A DNA stretch of 64,000 nucleotides, from contig JAADVB010000045.1 of NCBI GenBank assembly GCA_023334545.1, positions 32,173-96,172 on the forward strand. The letters are read 5' to 3'. Origin of the DNA: Salisapilia sapeloensis. Its lineage: Eukaryota; Oomycota; Peronosporomycetes; Peronosporales; Salisapiliaceae. The notes beneath the pieces were generated by a model. That model did no database searches. It was given only the letters and a program-made list of their open reading frames with translations, and had not been told where the DNA came from. Numbering within the stretch: the stretch's first letter is position 1; every line of letters begins with the position of its first letter. Shown here piece after piece: positions 31,364-42,110 of the stretch. A program made the position numbers and the translations under genes.

Positions 31364-33420
31364 TTAGAGACTAGTAGCAAAGGTGATGAGCACGAGAGAC
31401 ACGCCAGAGAGTGTGAAGGTCAGGTAGAGCCAAGCAGAGCTCGAGAATGGACTGGCGTATGGATTGTGGACACGCAGCTCTCGCTTCTCCTTTGCGGCGA
31501 GACGCTCTTCGTCACGTAGACGCTGGCGGAGGGAGTAGACGAGGCATGCGGGGACGAGCCACTACAAGACACGTGAGTACGAGCTAGATAGGAGAGAAGG
31601 ACAAGAGGTACCTGGATGCCGAGACCGGCGTAGGAACCGGTGTACCCGACGAGCATGGACACGTCTTCAGTGAAGAAGGCGACTGTTAAAGGGGGCATGA
31701 TGGCAAATAGGGCGTATGAGTGTCGCTTGATGAACGCCAGGACGGAAGAGGAGCTGTAGGAACTGTCTACAGGAGCAGTGCCACGCCCGTGGATGTTGCT
31801 CGCCAACGTCTTCAAGTTCTCTCGGAGCGTAATGGCAATTAGAGGGAAGCTCGCACTAGATGGACAGAGTCAGGACGTCGCTAGTGATGCTGTAGAGATA
31901 GATACTACCTAAGGGTGCAGACGGGGAAGAGACTGAGAAAGTAGGCGACGGCACGCACTGGATACTGCTGAAAGTTGAGCGTATACACGTCCTACATGCA
32001 AGTTTCCATGAGTCTCCAGAAAGAACTACCGGGGTAGTACATATACCTCAATGTCCTTTGGCTGGAAGCGAAAGGTAGCAGAGTAGCAGAGCACCAAGTA
32101 GACAGCAAAGACCGCCTAGACAAGCATTAAGACACTACACATGAACCTTCATCCAAGTTTCCATACGGCAAAGGCATAGGCGATGACCGAGTTCACTTTG
32201 CTCTTGTCCGTAATAGGTGCCACGAGGCCAGGGACACTAGCATCACAAGAGCCTCAGCCTCGTTACGATCTATCTAGAGGAATGAAAGGTACCTGTGATG
32301 ACACATGAAAGAGTAGATGCAGGAACCAAAGAACAATGCGACACTTGAGGCGTGTTCATCCGCCACCACTTCCTTGACTGGTCGTCCATGTCCCTCGATA
32401 ATCCCCTTGAGAGCCAGGACGATCATAAGGGCAAAGGAAACGTGTCGAACGACAGTCGTCGCGAGCTGTAGTCCTCGTGTCTTTTGGACGTGACCGAACG
32501 TAAAGGGTCCGAGCAAGAGACCAAAGAGGATGACGAACAAACGATAGAGCTCGTTGCTCGTCAGATGCGATGAGCACTGCCATACAAGGTCTCCGGGAGA
32601 TGGACGAGGACATACGATCTCACGCATGGACTTGGGGACGGCTGTCAAGTAGCATACAGTCATCTACTCTGCTTGTACATGAGAAAGAAGAGATCTTACC
32701 GACGGCGTAGATGGCCAGGTCGCCGTACAGATACACGATGGTGCAGATGTAGAAGGCGATGGTTCCCTTCTGACTAAAGAGCAGCTGCGCCATCTGCGCT
32801 AGCTCCATCTAGTCCAGCCTATTGTTACTAGCCTACGACATAAAGAGAGACCTATCTAGGTACCTTTTTCGACAGATCAAAGTCCAGCGTATCGTCTCGT
32901 GCATCCACACGGTCCTCTGCACCTCTCTCCGTCTAGACATATGCCTAAGATACGTTCTGTTATACTTGAGAGAGAGATAGCTACCCGCTTGGAGGCAGAT
33001 GGCGCCTCTGCCTTCATCAACGGGATCACTTCCGTCCGTCTCTCCTCTGCTTCTCCTTCCTCATGCTCCTTGTCGCCGGTAAAGATCCCATCGTCTCGGT
33101 TTAACACCTCTCCATGTTCTATCTCCACATCCTGCGCTCGCTTCTGGAGTGCATTCGCCCCCGCGATGCACTCGACCATGAACGTCGCCGTCATGTAGCT
33201 CGTGACGGCCAATATCCCGAGCGCCAAGGTCGCGTAGATGACACCAAACTATCATACTCGATATCAATTCCTATTTGTCTTTATTCTCTTCCGACCGTCT
33301 TACATGGGAAAAGGCATGTGGGATCGTGAGTGCACCTGCCCCAACGATGAGGTTAAAGATAAAGACAAAGCCAGTCGTGGGCGAGTAGCTCCCAATCGGT
33401 CCATCCGGTCCGCCGGCCAT
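31364..33420 (-). CDS. TMEM104-like multi-pass transporter (amino acid/auxin permease fold)
   Basis: Ten exons (33304-33420, 32985-33248, 32864-32932, 32700-32808, 32293-32641, 32167-32236, 32047-32115, 31909-31991, 31612-31855, 31364-31561; introns 50-58 nt) encode 523 aa in phase. The residue pattern follows human TMEM104 from end to end: FNLIVGAGALTIPHAF, VYLYGDLAIYAVAVPKSM, LLLGPFTFGHVQKT, ALMIVLALKGI, FGSCIYSFMCHHSVPGLVAPI, DVYTLNF and YTGSYAGLGIQ. About eleven membrane helices are apparent. The loop after helix 2 is long, acidic and variable (residues about 75-145). Substrate is unknown; the fold is that of amino-acid permeases. Confidence 0.92.
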
Positions 33421-33930
33421 TCTCGCACGTGTTGATTAAAAGTACTGTGAAGAGACGTGCCAATGCTGTCCGTTGGCGAGATGCATGCAACGACCGTCTT
33501 CCTCTCCTTAGGACACTTGACGACGCTCGGGATCGCATCATGCAACATGCAACTACCTCTCCTACCTCACGTACGTACATACACATCCCTACCTTTTCAT
33601 CTACACTAGCTACAGCAACAGCCTAGATACTCTTGTACCTCGCAACGAGTCTGGAGCTCTTGCTAGTCGTCGACGGCGTCGGCTTCCACCATCCACAGGT
33701 CTATCTATGTCTCCAACCTCCCTGCCTACGCTCCTAACATCCAGACAGAAAGCTGCCATCCACAGCGTCAGCCATACCGCTGCGACCCTGCTCCTGTCCA
33801 CCCACGACCTCTCTCTCCTATGGCACCTCGTCCCCCTCCACCTCGTCCTCCTGTCCAACCTCCAACGCCAATAGAAAGCACTAGTAGCAACGTGTCTTAT
33901 TTACTTATCCAGTCCCAAGCAATCTACCAT
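33421..33930. other. Intergenic, no gene seen
   Basis: These 510 bp separate TMEM104 and aconitase, both on the minus strand. The sequence is pyrimidine-rich on the plus strand and holds only short overlapping frames. The half nearer TMEM104 should carry its promoter and the other half the 3' end of the aconitase transcript. Confidence 0.5.
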
Positions 33931-36285
33931 CTAGATCTTGCCCTCGTTGACCTTCTTCATCATGTTCAACGCACTCCCGTGCTTGAACCACTCGATCTGC
34001 TCGTGGTTGAAGGAGTGCTTGACCGTCACGTCGAACGCAGCGCTGCCGTCCGCCGGCTGCACACGCAGCGTCAAGTCCTTCCCAGGCGCAAAGTCCTTCA
34101 GTCCGACGATCGACACCTTGTCCTTGCCGCTGATACGGTCATAGTCCTTCGGGTCGGCAAACGTCAGCGGGAGCATGCCCTGCTTCTTCAAGTTAGTCTC
34201 GTGGATACGTGCGAACGACTTGGTGATGACCGCGCGGCCGCCGAGGTGACGCGGCTCCAACGCTGCGTGCTCACGGGATGAACCTTCGCCGTAGTTGTCG
34301 TCTCCGATGACCACCCAGCTGATGCCGTCCGCCTTGTACTGTCGCGCCACGTTCGGCACCTTGTCAAAGGCACCCGTGAACTGGTTCTCGACGCTGTTGA
34401 TCTCACCCGTCTCGGCGTTCTCGGCGCCGATGAGCAAGTTGTTCGAGATGTTGTCCAGATGGCCGCGGTACTTGAGCCACGGGCCGGCCATACTGATGTG
34501 GTCCGTCGTGCACTTGCCCTTGGCCTTGATGAGCACCGGCATGTCCTCCAGGTCCTGTCCATTCCACTCGTCGAACGCTTCCAACAAGCTCAGACGCTCG
34601 CTGTTCGGGTCCACCTGCACCTCGAGGCCAGTCGAGTCCTCTGGCGGCGGCTGGAACGTGTTCTCGCCATGGTCAAATCCGGCCTTCGGGAGCTCTTCGC
34701 CGAAGGGAGACGAGAAACGGAACTCCTTGCCGTCCGGAGTCGTGATCGAGTCCGTCTCCGGGTTGAACGTCGTCGAACCGGCGAGCGTGCAGGCCGTCAC
34801 GATCTCCGGAGACGTCACGAACGCGTGCGTCATCGGGTTGCCGTCGTTACGCTTGGCAAAGTTACGGTTGTACGACGTGAAGATCGAGTTCTTGTCGCCC
34901 ATCTCAATGTCCGTACGGTTCCACTGACCAATGCACGGGCCACACGCGTTGGCGAGGGTGGTACCGCCAGCTTCCATGAACGTATCCAAGAGACCGTCAC
35001 GCTTGATGGTCGCGCGCACTTGCTCCGAACCAGGCGTGACGTAGTACGGGACTGGGAACTTAATACCAGCCGCACGCGCCTCCTTGACCAGACCGGCGCA
35101 TCGGGAGATGTCCTCGTAACTAGAGTTGGTGCAGGAACCGATGAGACCGGCACTGAGCTTAGTCGGCCAGTCGTTCTCCTTGCTTGCTTCCGCCATGTGC
35201 TCTCCGACCGTGTGGCCGAGATCCGGCGTGAACGGACCGTTGACCATGGGCTTGAGCTCGTCCAAGTTGATCTCGATCACCTCGTCGTACTCACAGCCTT
35301 CGTCGGCCTGGAGATTCGCCTTGAACTTCTCCGCAGCATCCGCCAGACCAGAACGCTCCGTCGCACGGAGGTAGTCGCCCATACGGTGCGTGAACGGGAA
35401 CGTGGAGCACGTGGCACCGATCTCGGCACCCATGTTACAGATCGTGCCCATACCCGTGCACGAGATGCTCTCGACACCCGGACCGTGGTACTCGACGATG
35501 GCACCAGTGCCGCCCTTGACCGTCAAGATGTCAGCGACCTTGAGGATAACGTCCTTAGGAGACGTCCAGCCAGACAACTTGCCCGTAAGCTTGACGCCAA
35601 TGACCTTAGGCGCCTTGAGCTCCCACGGCATACCAGCCATGACATCCACGGCGTCTGCACCACCGACACCGACGGCGCACATGCCGAGACCACCGGCGTT
35701 GGGCGTGTGCGAGTCCGTACCGATCATGAGACCTCCGGGGAAGGCATAGTTCTCCAAGACGATCTGGTGGATGATTCCGCTGCCAGGCTTCCAGAAGCCA
35801 ATGCCGAACTTGGCACCAGCACTCGACAAAAAGTCGTACACTTCCTTGTTCACGATGTTGGCTTGCGACAGATCCTCGTCCGATCCCTTCTCGGCCGTGA
35901 TCAAGTGGTCACAGTGGATCGTCGTCGGGACGGCCGTCTGCGGCAGACCGGACGAAATGAACTGCAGCACCGCCATCTGCGCCGTGGCGTCTTGCATCGC
36001 GACACGGTCCGGACGGAGCTTGAGGTACGTTTCACCACGCACAGGCGTCTGGTTGGGGTCATCCAAGTGGCCGTAGACAATCTTCTCTGCCAACGTCAAT
36101 GGCTTGTTTAGGTTCTTGCGGACGACCGCGAGGTTGGCGTCCATCTTGGCGTACGTCTGTTCAATGGACGGGCTGCCAGTCGGGTCGAGCACCGACAGTG
36201 GGGTTTCAGACTGGGAAGACATGGATCGACGGGCGACCGCGGCCGATCGCGCCTGCATGCGCGACGTCCGACGGAAAGCGAGCAT
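33931..36285 (-). CDS. ACO: Aconitate hydratase, mitochondrial
   Basis: A single exon encodes 784 aa, the standard length for mitochondrial aconitase. It interconverts citrate and isocitrate in the TCA cycle. The N-terminus ([21 protein letters not shown]) is a classic Arg/Ser/Ala presequence. Iron-sulfur ligands are visible as Cys in [16 protein letters not shown] and the two Cys in [10 protein letters not shown]. Other signatures are [44 protein letters not shown] and a swivelling C-terminal domain ending near [10 protein letters not shown]. An Inr/FPR-like element at 36326-36344 lies about 40-60 bp upstream. A large antisense frame across this gene is only a shadow. Confidence 0.97.
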   Translation of the reverse strand: MLAFRRTSRMQARSAAVARRSMSSQSETPLSVLDPTGSPSIEQTYAKMDANLAVVRKNLNKPLTLAEKIVYGHLDDPNQTPVRGETYLKLRPDRVAMQDATAQMAVLQFISSGLPQTAVPTTIHCDHLITAEKGSDEDLSQANIVNKEVYDFLSSAGAKFGIGFWKPGSGIIHQIVLENYAFPGGLMIGTDSHTPNAGGLGMCAVGVGGADAVDVMAGMPWELKAPKVIGVKLTGKLSGWTSPKDVILKVADILTVKGGTGAIVEYHGPGVESISCTGMGTICNMGAEIGATCSTFPFTHRMGDYLRATERSGLADAAEKFKANLQADEGCEYDEVIEINLDELKPMVNGPFTPDLGHTVGEHMAEASKENDWPTKLSAGLIGSCTNSSYEDISRCAGLVKEARAAGIKFPVPYYVTPGSEQVRATIKRDGLLDTFMEAGGTTLANACGPCIGQWNRTDIEMGDKNSIFTSYNRNFAKRNDGNPMTHAFVTSPEIVTACTLAGSTTFNPETDSITTPDGKEFRFSSPFGEELPKAGFDHGENTFQPPPEDSTGLEVQVDPNSERLSLLEAFDEWNGQDLEDMPVLIKAKGKCTTDHISMAGPWLKYRGHLDNISNNLLIGAENAETGEINSVENQFTGAFDKVPNVARQYKADGISWVVIGDDNYGEGSSREHAALEPRHLGGRAVITKSFARIHETNLKKQGMLPLTFADPKDYDRISGKDKVSIVGLKDFAPGKDLTLRVQPADGSAAFDVTVKHSFNHEQIEWFKHGSALNMMKKVNEGKI

Positions 36286-36325
36286 TCTTATCGGCAGAGC
36301 GAGAGGGAGGTGATCGTCGACGGAT

Positions 36326-36344
36326 CAAATTCGAAAATGAGAGC
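36326..36344 (-). promoter_or_regulatory. Oomycete-like Inr/FPR core promoter of aconitase
   Basis: Read on the minus strand this is GCTCTCATTTTCGAATTTG, nearly the remembered oomycete consensus of an initiator (TCATTYY) followed by an FPR (CAWTTT-like). It lies about 40-60 bp upstream of the aconitase ATG at 36285, the usual spacing for a short 5' UTR. It is the best promoter match in the window. Confidence 0.55.
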
Positions 36345-37878
36345 CCTACGTTCCTTCCACTTGGCTTTTGTATGCACATGCCCTGGACCACCTAAATCTT
36401 GCGTCTGGCAAGACGATTGGTGGAAACTGGTTGATGAAACACTTCGGATTGGTACGTTGGAAGGGGAGGGGCGTCGGACCTGTGAAACGCAATATCCAAA
36501 GATGCTTGGAGCAATCATTGTGAGCATGATTATGAATGGGAAGAGGAGGTGGGGAGTGGAGGTGTCGATACGTGCTTGTCATCCGCTCGAGTAGAGTGGA
36601 GAGAGGAGAGGAATGTAGTGGGTAGATTAGACGAGAGTAGGATAGGAGGGAGCGATGGGTCGACGGAGACTATCTTGAGGAGGTGGAGGGAATGGATGGT
36701 CCTAGGAGACGCGAGTAGGACGAGATGGCAATGTGCATTTCCATTTGACGTGCTGTCAAGTCAGATGAACTGACTGCGGTACCTCCGACCTACACTTTGG
36801 TTTGATTCGCACAAGTGCGAGGATGCATGCTTAGCAGACGCTGACTGACGCTAGTAGATACGGACGAGACGCTTGTGTACCGGCTGCATCAGCATATCTT
36901 TGAAGCGACTGATGTTTAACGTGCAAAGTGTACCTCGTCACCGGCTACTGCTTCAACTTGGACAAGACCACCAGAATGCTGCCGAGCCATAGGGATGGGT
37001 CGGGCTCGTCCACTGCAGTCGTCATCTATCCGGAACCCGCCTACGTGTCTTAACACTTGCCTACTGGACCTCGAAATGTCCACAAAGACTTCTGTTCATG
37101 ACGTCTGCAACACACATCACAGTCGATTGATAACTACTATTAAGCTTGTACTTGTTAAATATGTCTTTCATGCATACGCCATGCTCATACATATTCTCTT
37201 GAAAGCGTACTCGATTTGAAATGCACAAGAGAACTCTTAGCAACGAACAACAAATTTTTATTTCAGCTGGTCGGTTTCTACTTTCTATGTGTGCTCCGTG
37301 CCTATTTCCGTCGATATTATAAAGATACGTCCTGCGTAAACGGAGCTGTGCAAGGTTCAGAGCCATTTATTCTATGCTCTACCGGAATAATGTGGAGGAG
37401 GAGTCGTGGTTAAGGCCGCGCTCGATGCTGTCTGCACCATCTCCCTTGGAGTATACACAAAACGTTGTGTAGTCGTGCACTTCCAATCTTTTCGTATATC
37501 CCATCCTGTGCTTGACATCCTATGGATATTACTCCACGGTTGTAGCAGATCAGAGCGTCCTTCCGTCGGTCGTAATGCCGTGAAATATGCAAGCAGGAGG
37601 CTATCGTCTCCATATCTTGCCAGCATGTTCTTTCGTCATTCCCATTCTCAGTTAAAGAGTTTGACCTTACCTAAAAACGTTCTACTCTTACTCATGTGTC
37701 TCTATCATGCTCCTCATCCTAATACGATTAAACTAGAGCTGCTGGAGTACATGAGAGTGGAGACGTCCGAAAGAAAAGAAAAGCATGCTTTATGTTATTC
37801 ATTTACGATTAAATATCGTCTACTTTATGAGCGTTCACACATCACTGTTCTACCACCATAGATAGACTCACATCATAA

Positions 37879-38316
37879 TCAAGCTTTGATCACAATTTCG
37901 ATACCACCAGCATGATGGTCACATGGCACGTCCTCCGCATCATGGTAGGCGACCATGCATGACGAAATGCTGGTCTTTGTACAGTCAAGCACATTGGAAT
38001 CACTTTGAGTGGCAGTTTGGTTCCATGACCCTTGTGCTAGGTATGGTGATGGGTGTGCCCAAATCTTCGTTTCTTTCGGCATGTCTTCATCACCTTGCTC
38101 GGAAACTTCGTCCGTCCCTCCTGGCGTCGACACCAAGATAGAACGTGTAGGGTGTGCGTTATTGATATCGTCTTCAAGGTAATGTTCGTACTTTCTTGAC
38201 TTTATCGGATAGCCACATGTGTCTGAGAAGAGCTGAGCTGAGGCAGACGAGGCATGAGCCCACGGGCGAACGAAGCTAGTCTGATGCTCAGGAATGTCAG
38301 GATCAATATCCTTCAT
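37879..38316 (-). CDS. Doubtful hypothetical ORF, 145 aa
   Basis: An ATG-initiated frame encodes an acidic protein with no signal peptide, membrane helix or recognised motif. The His/Cys-containing end (VAYHDAEDVPCDHHAGG) is the only striking part. It sits alone in the gene-poor stretch downstream of aconitase, and codon use is less biased than in neighbouring genes, so it may be chance or the remnant of a decayed gene. Confidence 0.2.
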   Translation of the reverse strand: MKDIDPDIPEHQTSFVRPWAHASSASAQLFSDTCGYPIKSRKYEHYLEDDINNAHPTRSILVSTPGGTDEVSEQGDEDMPKETKIWAHPSPYLAQGSWNQTATQSDSNVLDCTKTSISSCMVAYHDAEDVPCDHHAGGIEIVIKA

Positions 38317-38642
38317 GACAGTCTAATGATGTTCATGCTAAATACTGATCCGCCATAGTTGGGAATTTACCTCTTATAATTCTATTCATGATAATCGAAT
38401 CGGGCAATTTCGCGTTCGTTGAGAATGGTCGATTTCGTCTTGCCACTCGCGATTGAAAACCCAAGGTAGCACTTAAATATAACTTTCCAATGAAACTAGG
38501 AGTACAAAAGCAAGTGATCGTTTATCTTTGATGCAATCAGGAGTAAACGATCTTCGAGGAGACTCCAAGTCACGTCTGGGCCTCGACATGTGCAAATTTG
38601 AAAAAGCGCGCGAAAGGATTGGTAAACTTTTCGATTTACTTA

Positions 38643-38764
38643 CGCTATTGAGCTCTTCGCTATTATTTCGGAACAGGAGATGTACAAGGTGGACGGAATA
38701 ATTGGGCGACTTTGCGACGCGCACTGTACCCTGTCCCACTGAAATGGTGAAGAGCTCAATAGCG
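38643..38764. repeat. 16-bp perfect inverted repeat, 90-bp spacer
   Basis: CGCTATTGAGCTCTTC at 38643-38658 is repeated as its reverse complement at 38749-38764. The arms do not extend further and the 90-bp spacer holds no gene. It could form a large hairpin, mark a small degraded mobile element or be a regulatory palindrome. No flanking target duplication was noticed. Confidence 0.6.
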
Positions 38765-39119
38765 CAAATAAACCGAATGCAACTTCGACCTGAATGACTT
38801 CTGATGATACGCTCGACACTATGCCCCGCCAAAGCATGACAGAGGAGCGGACGATACGCGTGGATAGAAAAGGAAATGTGAAAAACGACGCAAGAGTAGA
38901 ACGAGCCGCCAGAGACTTGGGCATTGGTTCGCACTACATTTTTACGTTTTGTTCACAAAGTGCCTATAATTCCTTGCATAATACTCGATTACCCGCTCAA
39001 CGAACACAGCCTAGATAAACAATAGAAACCAAGCTACGAGTTAAGTGCTCATGCCATTTATTTTTTTTTTTGCTTTACGACTTTTACTTGCGCAGTCAAA
39101 AGCATCGAGATGCCGCAGT

Positions 39120-39419
39120 CTAGCAGTAGTAGTAGCCACCGATCACGCGGCCGAAGGGGCAATTGTTTCCGTAAATGTTCTGACCAGCGTTGTACCAGAA
39201 GTTCACCGGGTAACGATAGCCCGTGAAGAACTGACCTCCATTGTTGTAGCGATACTGATACCGCGTAGTCGTCACACTTCCAACCGAAATCGGTTGCGGG
39301 TCTCCAGTGATAATCTGTTCTTCAACTCCGGTCAGCTCCAGTCCTTCGGGCAAGTCCTCCGCGTACGTCGTCAAAGTGAAAGTGGCTAATGTGATGAAAA
39401 GGAGCGAGTGAGACAGCAT
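39120..39419 (-). CDS. Small secreted Tyr/Asn/Gly-rich protein
   Basis: A single exon encodes 99 aa. Residues 1-20 (MLSHSLLFITLATFTLTTYA) are a typical signal peptide, with probable cleavage before EDLPEG. The mature 79-residue protein is acidic at first, then rich in Tyr, Asn and Gly (repeated YRY, NNGGQF, GYRYP and GYYYC), with just two Cys, one being the last residue. No RXLR, LFLAK or other translocation motif is visible. It could be a wall- or spore-coat protein or an apoplastic protein; no function is assigned. It faces away from the orphan gene at 39771. Confidence 0.7.
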   Translation of the reverse strand: MLSHSLLFITLATFTLTTYAEDLPEGLELTGVEEQIITGDPQPISVGSVTTTRYQYRYNNGGQFFTGYRYPVNFWYNAGQNIYGNNCPFGRVIGGYYYC

Positions 39420-39770
39420 TGTAGTAGAAGGAGTAGGGAAGTCTTGGTAGTACGCAGCGAATTGCTTAATGGGCAGGAGGAGGCTCTCGGTGTCGAACCT
39501 GTGGAGAGGTCAGAACGCAGGCATTTCAATGAAATACTCGGGATGTTTCCTGATGGCAACCTGCATCTAGATAGCAGTCCGGGTGGTCGGAGGAAAGTCT
39601 CTCTCGTCCAAACCGATCGATAAAGCTTTTCCACACTGTCATATACTACAGCTTAAAACGATATTCTTTGAGCACACTTTTGGGAGATACAAACAACATC
39701 TTTGGTGTCCCTTTTCAATAGCCTTCCAACCCCTTTACTCTCATAAACGAAAAAGAAGCTCCAAGTACAA
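39420..39770. other. Divergent intergenic region
   Basis: These 351 bp lie between the start codons of the secreted-protein gene (minus) and the orphan ORF (plus). Only short frames occur. It presumably carries both promoters; no clear Inr/FPR match was seen. Confidence 0.4.
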
Positions 39771-40130
39771 ATGCCGGGTAAGCAGATGATTGCTTGCTTC
39801 TATCGCAGCACCAAGATCGAAACAGGAGATCATGTGCAATGGACTGTGGACGAGTCCAGCGATCGCAGTTTCTTTCGACTCATCGATGGGCAGTTCATCG
39901 AAATCCGTAAGCGTAGCGCCTATCTGTTGGACTGGACGGCCGAGAGTGAGGACGCGATGAAGAAAGTGAATATCAAGACATTTCCTCGTACATTCATTCA
40001 ACACATGATGACGAATGGCGGTCGGCATTTTCACTTAAAGCAGTTCGATACGATTGCGGCGTCCATTGCGGAAGGTGAGGACCCACCAGCTTTCTTGAGA
40101 CTTGTGATTAGAAAAACAGAAGTGGACTAG
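39771..40130 (+). CDS. Orphan protein of 119 aa
   Basis: An ATG-initiated single exon encodes a mixed charged protein with no signal peptide or membrane segment. Aromatic residues are frequent, and a stretch SFFRLIDGQFIEIRKRSAYLLDW, given here only by its ends (residues about 33-55), looks like folded beta-rich sequence. A following helix-like part (FPRTFIQHMMTNGG) precedes LRLVIRKTEVD. I do not recognise a family. An alternative 31-nt intron inside the first codons was examined and breaks the frame, so the intronless model is kept. Confidence 0.55.
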   Translation: MPGKQMIACFYRSTKIETGDHVQWTVDESSDRSFFRLIDGQFIEIRKRSAYLLDWTAESEDAMKKVNIKTFPRTFIQHMMTNGGRHFHLKQFDTIAASIAEGEDPPAFLRLVIRKTEVD

Positions 40131-41658
40131 CGTTCTGTCGTCTGGGCGTAGACAAGAGAGAATAGCAATAATAAGTCAATGGAATGAGCCTTTTAACCAC
40201 ATGTGTCTTCACCTACTTATTCCAAGTGCTCAGAAAACCAAGGCTACGGTCCATTTCTTAGAAAATGTCATCTTTGCTTCTATTTAGTGTGGTAGAAGCG
40301 TATCAAGACGGTCAATGTCGCCGGTACATAGCCCTAGTGTAGGCTTCGACTCGTCTTCGTCTGTCACTTTAGCAGCCACACCAGAGTTATTCGAAGCGCT
40401 AAAAGAGATGGACTTGAAGACAAAAGAGATGGCATTGATGCCGTCCGTTTCATCGGCAAAGTAGTCATTAAGCATCATGATGGAATCGACCTCCAATTTG
40501 GCTTTTTTGATGCAAACGGCAAAGAAATGAAGGGGTCAGTCGGATAGAAGTCTAGACATATGAGTATCCATCGAATTTATCTACAGTATGCTTTTGATTC
40601 TTGTTATATTCAGTAGAGATGAAGGGTACTGTGTGCTTGAAGTTTCCAGAGCGTACGTGCTGTCGAGAAACGTCAGCACATAGATGCTATTATATCTAAG
40701 CTGATGATGTTGGGATTTACACTAGGCTAATAGATTATGAGAGCGTCAAGTGGACTAGGGCTATCATTGCCACCGTGCATATTGGAGAGAAAGCAGTGAA
40801 CGTATAGGTGAACGCTCTACGAACCCTTGGTCAAGTGATCCTCTGACCGAAATCGATATCCGAATCAGTCTGAAACCCGATCCAATGCAGTGGTAAATAC
40901 ACAAGACGTCGTAGTGCATACGATAGCAATAGTATTTGTCTTCATGACTAGCGCTACTGGCAATGATAGAGAGGACCAGCAAAGTTTTCAGAGTCCTCCT
41001 CTAACTAGACAAGCAAAGTAAAGACGGAACGTGACCAATATATCCATGCCAGCAATTGTAAAGGAGACATGAGCCTATGTTGATCCCTCGTTCCGCTATG
41101 CTAACGGATTTAATACCGCTGAAGCTGATGCTAAAGGTACACACAACACCAACTCCTTATAATTTCTGTAATCAACAGAACTCTACGCATCCCCAAGACT
41201 GCACTGTAGCCATCACATTCTGATTGCACAAAAGGAGCCATCTCTACCTAGTATCTGAATATAGAATGTCCTAGCAAACGCGATCGATTTCTTCAGCACA
41301 CCTATATCATGATAGATCCAAAATCTGTAAACAACACAACAGAACTGCTACGCTCAGCACCGACCATACTTTACGCATGCTCATTATGGTCACCTCGCCA
41401 ACAAGCACTTATATCTCCATCCTATCTACTACACCACACATCCATCCATGCAACGTCCACCTCCATCCCACCCCTCCTTCCCTTCTACATCCAATATTCA
41501 GAACCAACTATATAACCACTTCAACAAGACGCACTATTCCGAGACGATTTGACTGGAGGGCAACCGAATGGACGAGTACTGGTGTCCAGGAGCTCATTTC
41601 CGAACAAGTCAAGCAGTGATCCTATTGTCGTGAGCTTCTTCGTACCTTCACTTCTACA
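40131..41658. other. Intergenic, possibly with decayed coding remnants
   Basis: About 1.5 kb with no firm gene. On the minus strand, 40284-40535 holds an open stretch ending in DIDRLDTLLPH that reads like protein (KKAKLEVDSIMMLNDYF) but starts with no ATG and meets a TGA upstream at 40538. No splice-linked partner exon could be found, so it may be a decayed gene. The last 250 bp are pyrimidine-rich and AT-rich and should contain the SNU13 promoter. Confidence 0.4.
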
Positions 41659-42045
41659 ATGTCCGAATCCGCAGTCAACCCCAAGGCCTACCCGCTCGCG
41701 GATGCCAAGCTCACCGTGAGCATCCTCGACCTCGTCCAGCAGGCGTCCAACTACAAGCAGATCAAGAAGGGCGCCAACGAGGCCACCAAGACGCTCAACC
41801 GCGGTATCTCCGAGTTCATCGTCATGGCCGCCGACACAGAGCCGCTCGAGATCCTGCTCCACTTGCCGCTGCTCTGCGAAGACAAGAACGTGCCGTACGT
41901 CTTCGTGCCGTCCAAGGTCGCTTTGGGCCGTGCCTGCGGCGTCTCTCGCCCGGTCATTTCGGCTTCGATCACTTCGAACGAGGCGTCGCAGCTAAGTCCG
42001 CAGATCCAGTCGATGCGTGACCAGATCGAGCAGCTTCTAATTTAA
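41659..42045 (+). CDS. SNU13: SNU13/NHP2L1 (15.5K), L7Ae-family snRNP and snoRNP protein
   Basis: A single exon encodes 128 aa, the exact size of the family. It binds kink-turns in U4 snRNA and box C/D snoRNAs in the nucleus and nucleolus. The sequence is almost entirely consensus: [53 protein letters not shown] and [15 protein letters not shown], given here in parts, with the RNA-binding GANEATK and VSRPVIS segments intact. It converges on SNIP1 with 65 bp between stops, and PRP3, another U4/U6 protein, lies in the same window. Confidence 0.97.
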   Translation: MSESAVNPKAYPLADAKLTVSILDLVQQASNYKQIKKGANEATKTLNRGISEFIVMAADTEPLEILLHLPLLCEDKNVPYVFVPSKVALGRACGVSRPVISASITSNEASQLSPQIQSMRDQIEQLLI

Positions 42046-42110
42046 ACGTGCTGCAACGCAAAAGCTCAATACAACAAGATTCCTTGTGCTCTGTATGTTT
42101 TTTATCTTTC

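Larger units (their letters stand above)
36345..39119. other. Gene-poor interval of about 2.8 kb
   Basis: No recognisable gene was found. The first part (36530-36720) is strongly GA-rich on the plus strand. Frames such as 37406-37861, 37879-38316 and 38473-38934 lack family motifs; the one at 37879-38316 is listed separately with low confidence. A 16-bp perfect inverted repeat lies at 38643-38658 and 38749-38764. A run of at least ten T occurs near 39060. The composition is more AT-rich than the genes around it. Confidence 0.5.

Noticed and set aside
34459-36111. 550-codon open frame antisense to aconitase
   Set aside because: Arg/Asp/Val-rich shadow translation without domains; aconitase on the opposite strand is complete.
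40284-40535. Minus-strand open stretch ending DIDRLDTLLPH
   Set aside because: No ATG, TGA upstream and no partner exon with normal splice sites; too weak to call as a gene.
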